Origin: Gordonia aichiensis NBRC 108223
Lineage (GTDB): Bacteria; Actinomycetota; Actinomycetes; Mycobacteriales; Mycobacteriaceae
Reading direction: 5' to 3'
Assembly: GCF_000332975.1 (NCBI RefSeq)
Contig: NZ_BANR01000016.1
Coordinates: 62,001 to 126,000, forward strand
DNA: 64,000 nt
The translations under genes were made by a program, and so were the position numbers. Positions within the stretch are counted from its first letter, which is position 1. Each line of letters opens with the position of its first letter. The notes beneath the pieces were generated by a model that saw only the letters and a list, made by a program, of their open reading frames with translations, made no database searches and was not told where the DNA came from. This document shows, piece after piece, positions 57,490 through 64,000 of this stretch.

Positions 57490-58845
57490 GTGAACATCGC
57501 CACGGACGGGCGTAACCCGTCACTCGGTCAGTACGTGCTACGCGGAGTGGTCTTCGTCGTGGTGCTCGCCATCATGTTCGTCTTCCTGTTCATGCGCTAT
57601 CAGGGTGTGTTCGACTCCGTGGTGCCGGTTCGGGCCCAGATGGAGGACGTCGGCGACGGCCTCGTCGACAGTGCCGACGTGCGGTACAACGGGCTGATCG
57701 TCGGCGAGGTCACGTCGATGCAACTGTCTAGTGAACAGGGTGTGGGCGGCAAACAGCTCAAGGTCGTCGACATCGACCTCGACCCAGCGCAGGCCGAGGG
57801 GATTCCGGCCAATGTCACTGCGCGCACCGTTCCGTCGAATCTGTTCGGGGTCAACTCGGTGGAGCTCGTCGCGCCGGAGCAACCTGCGGCAGACCACATC
57901 TCCGCCGACGCGAGCATTCCTGCGGACAGGTCGCTGGCGACCATCAAGCTGCAGGATGCGCAGAACGATCTCCGCACGTTGCTCACCGCGGTCCCTCCCG
58001 AGCAGTTGGCGGGCGTCCTCGGCACCATCGCGGATGCGCTTCGCGGCGGCGGTGCTGTGTTCGGCATGTTCTCGGGCGAACTCAAGACCTACTTCGAGGC
58101 CCTCAATGCTCAGTTCCCGACCGGAGCCCCCTCCGGATTCGACAACTTCAACGATTCGGTACTCGGTCTGGCGTCCTCGGCGCCGGAGTTGCTCAACACC
58201 CTGGGTCGCAGTGTCATCCCCGCGATGACCGTGGCATCGCATCAGCGCGACATCACCGCGCTGCTCACCGCGGCGTCGAGCACACTTGATCAGGCACAGA
58301 CCCTGTTCGCCCGCAACGGCGACGTGGCCCAACGGCTGGTACCCGACCTCGACACGATGATCGGTGCAGTGACGCTCGAACCCCGCTCGCTCCCGCAGGC
58401 GCTCACCGCCCTCAATCAACTGGCTGCCAAGGCGGTGACGGTGTTCACCGGTCTCAACGGTCACGTGCAGGTGAACATCGGCCTCAGTTTTGGTGCACTA
58501 CAACAGTATTCACGTGCCAACTGTCCTGTCTACAACGGCGGACCCTATGGCCAGGCCCGCGGACCGGGATGCGTCGGGCCCGGGACGGGCACCGGTCCGA
58601 CGAGTTCGGGTCCGCTGCTCGTTGCGCCCGCGTCCAACCGTGCGGGTGCAGATCAGGCGGGCACCGCGCAGGGGCAGACATCCGCCGGTGTCGTGACCAC
58701 CGGTGCGGACAACCGGACCTTGACCACGGCATTGGATCGCACACCGCGCGCCGCAGACACACTGATGCTCGGCCCACTCGTGCAGTCTGTGTCACTCGAA
58801 CGCGACGACGACGCCAACGGAACCGGCACGGGAGGAGGACGATGA
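57490..58845 (+). CDS. Mce family protein A
   Basis: A 451-residue secreted Mce subunit. One N-terminal transmembrane/signal helix (YVLRGVVFVVVLAIMFVFLF), the MCE/MlaD domain from about residue 35 (VRAQMEDVGDGLVDSADVRYNGLIVGEVTSMQL), then the long alpha-helical region (to about residue 345) that forms the tube joining inner and outer membranes, and a disordered Gly/Thr-rich C-terminus. Which of mce1-4 this operon matches cannot be told from sequence alone. GTG 57490 is used. The stop overlaps mceB (ATGA). Confidence 0.88.
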   Translation: MNIATDGRNPSLGQYVLRGVVFVVVLAIMFVFLFMRYQGVFDSVVPVRAQMEDVGDGLVDSADVRYNGLIVGEVTSMQLSSEQGVGGKQLKVVDIDLDPAQAEGIPANVTARTVPSNLFGVNSVELVAPEQPAADHISADASIPADRSLATIKLQDAQNDLRTLLTAVPPEQLAGVLGTIADALRGGGAVFGMFSGELKTYFEALNAQFPTGAPSGFDNFNDSVLGLASSAPELLNTLGRSVIPAMTVASHQRDITALLTAASSTLDQAQTLFARNGDVAQRLVPDLDTMIGAVTLEPRSLPQALTALNQLAAKAVTVFTGLNGHVQVNIGLSFGALQQYSRANCPVYNGGPYGQARGPGCVGPGTGTGPTSSGPLLVAPASNRAGADQAGTAQGQTSAGVVTTGADNRTLTTALDRTPRAADTLMLGPLVQSVSLERDDDANGTGTGGGR

Positions 58846-59876
58846 GCGCGGTCGAGGGGTCGATCCGAAAGCCGCTGATAGGCTTCACCATTTTCGCTGT
58901 GGTGGCGTTGTTGCTGACCTACATCATCTATTCGACGCTCGAGCGTTCCGTATCAGGACCCACACGCAACTTCTCGGCATACTTCACCGACGCGTCCGGG
59001 CTGCTCGCCGGCGACGACGTGCGCATGGCAGGTGTCCGCGTCGGCCGCGTGCAGTCGATCGACCTCGACCACGGACGTGCCAAGGTGACATTCGAGGTGC
59101 AGCAGGATCAGCCGGTGTTCACCACGACGCAGGCCGCGATCCGATACCAGAACCTCGTCGGGCAGCGTTACCTCGCGCTCTCACGCAAGGACGACGCGTC
59201 CGAGGCCCCGCTGGCGCCCGGCTCGACGCTGCAGCAGCCCTCGCAGGATTCGTTCGACGTGACGAAGTTGCTGGCAGGATTCCAGCCGGTCTTCGACACG
59301 TTGCAGCCCGAACAGGTCAACGCCTTGTCCAACGGGCTGATCCAGGCATTCCAGGGCGACACCGTATCGCTGAACACAACCGTCGCGCAGATCGGCAAGC
59401 TCGCCTCCGACATGGCCAACCGTGACGTCGTGATCGGTGCGATCATCGACAACCTCAGCGGCGTGATGCGCGACCTGTCGGTCCAGAAGGGACAGCTCAC
59501 CGGTGTCGTCACCAGCATCGCGTCGCTCATCGAGAAGCTCAACGCGAATTCGGCCGCACTCGGTAAGTCCGTCGACCAGGTAGGCCGTACCGCTGCGGGA
59601 TTCGCCGATGTGCTCGGCAGGTCGCGCACCGATCTCGCGGCGGCCGCGAACAACACCAGATACGCGACGAACGGACTCATCTCGGCGGGAGCGGCGCTCG
59701 ACCAGACCGTGGTCGACCTGCCGAAGTTCCTTGCGCTGCTACCGAAGGCGATGCAGGAGGGGGCGTATCTGAACGTGTACGCGTGCGATCTCGACATCTC
59801 GATCGGCAATGTTCTGTTTCCGCCGGGGATTCTGAACAAGATCGGCGGCACCAAGCACTCACCGGTGTGCCGATGA
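58842..59876 (+). CDS. Mce family protein B
   Basis: A 344-residue Mce subunit. N-terminal anchor helix (PLIGFTIFAVVALLLTYIIYS), MCE domain (FSAYFTDASGLLAGDDVRMAGVRVGRVQSIDL), a long helical region and a C-terminus with two cysteines in ACDLD and SPVCR that may pair. Excellent ribosome-binding site GGAGGAGG just upstream, inside mceA. Coupled to mceC by ATGA. Confidence 0.88.
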   Translation: MSAVEGSIRKPLIGFTIFAVVALLLTYIIYSTLERSVSGPTRNFSAYFTDASGLLAGDDVRMAGVRVGRVQSIDLDHGRAKVTFEVQQDQPVFTTTQAAIRYQNLVGQRYLALSRKDDASEAPLAPGSTLQQPSQDSFDVTKLLAGFQPVFDTLQPEQVNALSNGLIQAFQGDTVSLNTTVAQIGKLASDMANRDVVIGAIIDNLSGVMRDLSVQKGQLTGVVTSIASLIEKLNANSAALGKSVDQVGRTAAGFADVLGRSRTDLAAAANNTRYATNGLISAGAALDQTVVDLPKFLALLPKAMQEGAYLNVYACDLDISIGNVLFPPGILNKIGGTKHSPVCR

Positions 59877-60865
59877 GTGGGCGCATGCGCAGGAGCTTCA
59901 GCCGGCACCGTCGGACCTGGTACGGCGTGATCGGCGCCGCCGTGATCGTGGCGCTGATCCTGCTGGTGACCGGAATCGGGGAGGCGCACATCGGGAAGAA
60001 GTCGTACACAGCGGATTTCGCGCAGGCCGGAGGCATCCGTCCCGGCGACAAGGTGCGCGTCGCCGGAATAGACGTGGGTGAGGTGTCGGATACCTCGCTC
60101 GAGCGCGACCACGTCAAGGTCACGATGAAGGTCGATCAGGATGTCGCGGTGACGTCCAACGGCTCCGCCGAGATCAAGATGTCGACGCTACTCGGACAGC
60201 GCTACGTCGATGTCTCGCTGGGTACTTCGTCGCAGCCGGCGCCCGACGGACGGATCACGAGGACGTCGGTGCCCTACGACCTGCAGAAGACCCTCGAAGT
60301 GGGCACCCCGGTGATCGCAGGCGTTGACGACAAGGCGCTGGCGCAGAGCATCACGACACTCAACTCCCAACTGTCCGATGCCCCGGCACTCGCCCGCCCG
60401 ACAATCGATTCGCTCGTCGAGATGTCCAAGATCATCACCAACCGCAAAGACCAGATCACGCAGCTTCTCGCCGATACCAACACGGTGACCTCGGTCGTCA
60501 ACGACACGCAGACGCAGTTGGCGGTCATCGTCGGTCAGGGCGGGCAACTCGCGGCGAAGATCGCGGCGCGCGAGGCGTTGGTCACGAAGCTCCTCGACGG
60601 TGTGGCCGCGTTGGCCGACCAGACACGAGCGGTCGCTGCCGAGAACGGCGACAGCTTCGCCCCGATCCTGGGCAACCTCAACACGATCAGTCAGGGTCTG
60701 CAGAAGAACCAGGAGAATCTTCGCAAGCTGCTGCAGATCCTGCCGGTCACCTCGCGCATGCTCAACAACATCATGGCCGACGGACCGCACTCGAGGGGTT
60801 ACCTCCCGTGGGGTCTGTTCCCCGACAATTGGCTGTGCGCTGCACGCGTGGTGGATGGGTGCTGA
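59873..60865 (+). CDS. Mce family protein C
   Basis: A 330-residue Mce subunit with an Arg-rich cytoplasmic start (MSGRMRRSFSRHRRTW), one membrane helix, the MCE domain (YTADFAQAGGIRPGDKVRVAGIDVGEVSDTSL, LLGQRYVDVSLG) and a long helical domain. C-terminal cysteines occur in NWLCAARVVDGC. At 330 residues it is short for MceC proteins, which often carry a proline-rich tail. Coupled to mceB (ATGA); mceD begins 2 nt after its stop. Confidence 0.87.
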   Translation: MSGRMRRSFSRHRRTWYGVIGAAVIVALILLVTGIGEAHIGKKSYTADFAQAGGIRPGDKVRVAGIDVGEVSDTSLERDHVKVTMKVDQDVAVTSNGSAEIKMSTLLGQRYVDVSLGTSSQPAPDGRITRTSVPYDLQKTLEVGTPVIAGVDDKALAQSITTLNSQLSDAPALARPTIDSLVEMSKIITNRKDQITQLLADTNTVTSVVNDTQTQLAVIVGQGGQLAAKIAAREALVTKLLDGVAALADQTRAVAAENGDSFAPILGNLNTISQGLQKNQENLRKLLQILPVTSRMLNNIMADGPHSRGYLPWGLFPDNWLCAARVVDGC

Positions 60866-60867
60866 GT

Positions 60868-61989
60868 ATGACGAATCGGGTCACGGTCACGAGACCGCAG
60901 TGGCATCGGCCGACGATCCTCGTCGCGCTGACGGTCATGGTTGTCGCGCTGCTGTCGGGTTGCTCGCTGGTGCCTGCGAGTTGGAAGGTTGCGTTCGGCT
61001 CGCACATCGAGGTGACCGCTTACTTCCCGAACGTCGCGGGACTCTACAAGGACAACGACGTCGCGGTCCTCGGGATGCCGGTCGGTCAGGTCACGTCTGT
61101 TGAGCAACAGGGCACTCGCGTCAAAGTCAGGTTCACCATCGACAAGAACGTCCCCGTCCCCGTCGACGCGACGCCCGCCATCGTCAACACCTCCATCGTC
61201 ACCACCCGCCATATCGAGCTGACGCCGACCTACTCGGGTGGTCCGAAGCTGACAGACGGTGCTGTTCTCAAGAACGAGGGACGCAGCCCGGTGGCCGTCG
61301 GGGATCTCTTCGACGCCGTTGACCGGCTCGTGTCGTCGCTGAGCACCGACAAGGCGGGGGAGGGGCCGATCGCTGATCTGGTCGACATCACGTCGGGTAC
61401 CACATCGGGCAACGGCGACCGCATCCGCGAGGCCATCAACCAACTCGGTTCTGCGACCGATGTCTTCGCGGGCAACGGAGATCAACTCACCCAGATCATC
61501 AAGAACACACAAAAGCTGACCGGCGCGCTGACGGCCAACTATCCGAAGATGAAGCAGTTCTCGTCGTCGATCAGCCAGGTTGCCCAGATGCTCGGCCAGC
61601 AGGCGCCAGGCCTGACGGCCACCCTCGACGATCTCAACCAGACGCTGCTCAACACCTCCGAGTTCCTGAGCAACAACTCGACGACCATCAGCGACTCGAC
61701 CGGACGGCTGAGCGCCCTGGTCCGCAACCTGAGTGACTACTCGCGACAGGTCGTCGAGACGATCGACGTCGCGCCGTTGTTGTTCCAGAACCTCGCCAAC
61801 TCCGTGTCGCCGGAACAACGGGCGTGGCGAATTCAGGTGCTGCTCGACAAGTCGCTGATCGACGGTGAGGCGCTCAACAAGTTCTGCGAGACGATCAATC
61901 TGCAGAAGAACGGCTGCCGCACAGGACAACTCAAGGATTTCGGTCCGGACCTCGGCGTGTTCTCGAGTCTGCTGGAGATGAGCAAATGA
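60868..61989 (+). CDS. Mce family protein D, possible lipoprotein
   Basis: A 373-residue Mce subunit. The N-terminal signal contains a lipobox-like LLSGC with C32, unusual because MceE is normally the operon lipoprotein. The MCE domain follows (EVTAYFPNVAGLYKDNDVAVLGMPVGQVTSV), then the helical tube region. Two cysteines near the C-terminus (KFCETINL and GCRTGQ). The stop overlaps mceE by 4 nt. Confidence 0.87.
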   Translation: MTNRVTVTRPQWHRPTILVALTVMVVALLSGCSLVPASWKVAFGSHIEVTAYFPNVAGLYKDNDVAVLGMPVGQVTSVEQQGTRVKVRFTIDKNVPVPVDATPAIVNTSIVTTRHIELTPTYSGGPKLTDGAVLKNEGRSPVAVGDLFDAVDRLVSSLSTDKAGEGPIADLVDITSGTTSGNGDRIREAINQLGSATDVFAGNGDQLTQIIKNTQKLTGALTANYPKMKQFSSSISQVAQMLGQQAPGLTATLDDLNQTLLNTSEFLSNNSTTISDSTGRLSALVRNLSDYSRQVVETIDVAPLLFQNLANSVSPEQRAWRIQVLLDKSLIDGEALNKFCETINLQKNGCRTGQLKDFGPDLGVFSSLLEMSK

Positions 61990-63197
61990 GGCAGTACACG
62001 ATCACTGTGAGCCGACCGCGGTCACCGATCTCGCGGACCGACATCACTGGGCGCTGCCACCCGCGTCGCCTGATGCGGCGTCGTGGTGCCCCTCGGCGGA
62101 GCATCCCGGCGATTCTCGTGGTACTCGTCGCGGCGGCGGTCGGCTTGTGCGGGTGTAGTTCGATGCCCGGGCTCACCGTCGAGCAACTCCCGCTGCCTGC
62201 GCCCGGAGGGATCGGCGACGGGAAGACACTCATCGCCCACTTCGACAACGCGCTCAATCTGCCGAGCCGCGCCAAGGTGAAACTCAACGGCACCGATGTC
62301 GGTGAGGTCAGCGAGATCGCCGTGCACGACTACACGGCAGTCGTACACATGACGGTTGCCCGGGATGCCCAGATTCCCGCGGGAACCGGGGCTGAGCTGC
62401 GCCAGGCGACACCTCTCGGCGATGTTTTCGTTGCACTGACACCTCCGGCGAACGCCTCGGGGCCGTCGATCGCCGACGGCGCGCAGCTCACCGGCCCGAC
62501 GTCGGCTGCTGCGACGGTCGAGGACATCCTGGTCTCCGCGGCCGCGGTAGTCGACGGAGGCTCGCTCGGCTCGTTACAGCAGATCGTCACCGAGCTGAGC
62601 GCTGCCGTCGCAGGCGGACCCAGTAGCCCCGGCAACCTGCAGGGCGCGATCAAGGAGTTCACCACGGCGATCAGCAGACTGAACGCGAACTCTGCCGAGG
62701 TCGACCGGTCGATCCGCAACACGTCGGTGCTGACGGCGGACCTGTCCGCGGGCCGACCCCAGATCATGGCGGCCATCAACAAGCTGGGACCCGCGATCGA
62801 CACCGTCGACGATCAGATGAATCTGATCCTGTCGACGCTGGACAAGACCAACAAGGTCACCAGCGCGACCAACGACTTCCTCGGCAAGGACTCCGACAGT
62901 CTTGTATCGCTGATCGGAAATCTGAGGACCCTCACGGCCGAACTGCGCGACGTCCCACCGATTCTCGGTCCCGTGTCGAAGAATCTGCAGGAGTTGACGC
63001 CGAAGTTCGCCAAGACGATTCAGGGCAATTCGGTTGCGGGTTCGGCAAAGTTGTACTGGCTCACCACCGGATTCGGGTTCGACTCGGCCAGCCGGTTGCC
63101 CGAGTTGCAAGATCTCGAGTCCGGCGGACAGTCGCTCCAACAGACCCTGACACGGATTCTGGCGCAACTGAGCGGCACGAAGGGATGCTGCGGATGA
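61986..63197 (+). CDS. Mce family protein E, lipoprotein (LprK type)
   Basis: A 403-residue Mce subunit, the usual operon lipoprotein. From ATG 61986 the N-region is long and Arg-rich, with the lipobox LCGC at residues 54-57 (C57). An in-frame ATG at residue 30 would give a more ordinary signal peptide, but the ATGA overlap favours the first. MCE domain (LIAHFDNALNLPSRAKVKLNGTDVGEVSEI), then the helical region; ends in KGCCG. Coupled to mceF by ATGA. Confidence 0.87.
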   Translation: MRQYTITVSRPRSPISRTDITGRCHPRRLMRRRGAPRRSIPAILVVLVAAAVGLCGCSSMPGLTVEQLPLPAPGGIGDGKTLIAHFDNALNLPSRAKVKLNGTDVGEVSEIAVHDYTAVVHMTVARDAQIPAGTGAELRQATPLGDVFVALTPPANASGPSIADGAQLTGPTSAAATVEDILVSAAAVVDGGSLGSLQQIVTELSAAVAGGPSSPGNLQGAIKEFTTAISRLNANSAEVDRSIRNTSVLTADLSAGRPQIMAAINKLGPAIDTVDDQMNLILSTLDKTNKVTSATNDFLGKDSDSLVSLIGNLRTLTAELRDVPPILGPVSKNLQELTPKFAKTIQGNSVAGSAKLYWLTTGFGFDSASRLPELQDLESGGQSLQQTLTRILAQLSGTKGCCG

Positions 63198-64000
63198 TTC
63201 TGTGGTTGCGAAAGCACGCCAGTCTTCTCGGCAACATCGGACTCGTTGCGGTCATGCTGGTGGGGCTCGCCTACATCGGATTCGGCGCTCTCAGTTGGCG
63301 CCCGTGGCAGGGCACCTACCACCTCACCGTCAACTTTCCGATTTCCGGTGGGCTGCAGGACAGCTCGCGGGTGACGCTACGTGGCGTGAAGATCGGGGAG
63401 GTCGATTCGCTGCACGTGCAGCCCAACTCGGTTCAGGCACATCTCTCCATCGACGACGACGTGAAGATCAACAGGAATTCCCTGGTATCGGCGCTCGGTT
63501 TGTCGGCGGCGGGCGAACAGTATGTCGATTTCACCCCGTCAACGAGCAGCGGACCGTACTTCGCCGACGGCGACACCATCGAGGTCAACCAGACGCACGT
63601 GACCGCGCCGTTCCCTGCGCTTCTCGAGTCATCGTTGAACGTGATCAGTCAGATCGACCCGGTGAAGTTGCGGGCAACCGTGTCGAGTCTCGACGTTGCC
63701 CTGACCCCGGAAGCGGGCCAGGCCAACCAACTCAGAGCATTCTTCGACTCGGCGGGAACGATCTTCGCTGACCTTCGTCGAGTGTTGCCTGAGACAACCA
63801 AGCTGATCCAGCAGACGGGCACGATTCTCGCCACGACCGCGAACATCCAGCCGGACCTGGGGACGACCGTGTCGGGTGCAAGTGCACTGATCAACTCGGC
63901 CGTCGCCGCGAACGGGGAGTTGAACACGTTGTTTGGCAAGGGGCCCGCACAGTTCACCAGCCTGAGTGGCTCGTTGGGCCAGATCCGCGATCCGCTGACC
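63194..64000 (+). CDS. Mce family protein F, truncated by the window end
   Basis: The first 269 codons of the last canonical mce gene; the frame is still open at base 64000. It has an N-terminal anchor (LLGNIGLVAVMLVGLAYIGFGAL), the MCE domain (LTVNFPISGGLQDSSRVTLRGVKIGEVDSLHV, GEQYVDFTP) and the start of the helical region. The start ATG 63194 overlaps the mceE stop. Its C-terminal part and any associated mas genes lie beyond the window. Confidence 0.88.
   Translation, partial: MILWLRKHASLLGNIGLVAVMLVGLAYIGFGALSWRPWQGTYHLTVNFPISGGLQDSSRVTLRGVKIGEVDSLHVQPNSVQAHLSIDDDVKINRNSLVSALGLSAAGEQYVDFTPSTSSGPYFADGDTIEVNQTHVTAPFPALLESSLNVISQIDPVKLRATVSSLDVALTPEAGQANQLRAFFDSAGTIFADLRRVLPETTKLIQQTGTILATTANIQPDLGTTVSGASALINSAVAANGELNTLFGKGPAQFTSLSGSLGQIRDPLT

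Overview
The window is high-GC chromosomal DNA from a mycolic-acid actinomycete (order Mycobacteriales). Gene order and protein similarity recalled from Mycobacterium tuberculosis point to a Gordonia-like genus, but the genus is an inference. No tRNA, rRNA, phage, insertion sequence or CRISPR array was seen. Two blocks that are far apart in M. tuberculosis H37Rv (counterparts of about Rv2179c-Rv2144c and Rv1536-Rv1562c) are contiguous here.

Layout. 1-10.6 kb: tail of a 3'-5' exoribonuclease, aroG (class II DAHP synthase), a PknL-type kinase divergent from its Rv2175c-like partner, mptA and a prenyl diphosphate synthase (envelope glycolipid and isoprenoid functions), metF, lppM, then a CrtI-like FAD oxidoreductase translationally coupled to a GNAT acetyltransferase. 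10.6-12.2 kb: a small HEPN-type gene behind a strong promoter carrying a perfect LexA-type box, and a DUF3040 membrane protein closed by a classic terminator. 12.3-34.1 kb: the division and cell-wall (dcw) cluster mraZ-rsmH-ftsL-ftsI-murE-(murF remnant)-mraY-murD-ftsW-murG-murC-ftsQ-ftsZ-pgeF-yggS-sepF-yggT-wag31 plus a disordered membrane protein. Most genes overlap by 4 nt. At the murF position there is only a 153-residue protein matching the C-terminal domain of MurF, so the Mur ligase set encoded here is incomplete.

34.1-45.1 kb: ileS behind a T-box leader, a TetR regulator with two matching palindromes facing a deazaflavin-type nitroreductase gene, dinB, ansA, two lipoproteins, lspA and rluD. 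45.1-55.5 kb: dnaE1, a TrkA/RCK potassium channel, a small membrane protein, a secreted beta-propeller-like protein, ilvA and treZ. 55.6-64 kb: an mce lipid-import operon (yrbEA, yrbEB, mceA-mceE and a truncated mceF) behind a perfect inverted repeat.

Recurring feature: at least nine genes have a TANNNT -10 hexamer ending 6-7 nt before the start codon and no Shine-Dalgarno sequence, which predicts leaderless mRNAs. These hexamers were used to choose several starts. The points most worth checking are the domain-only MurF, the LexA-box HEPN gene beside the division cluster, the repeat array upstream of mraZ, and several operator-like dyads.
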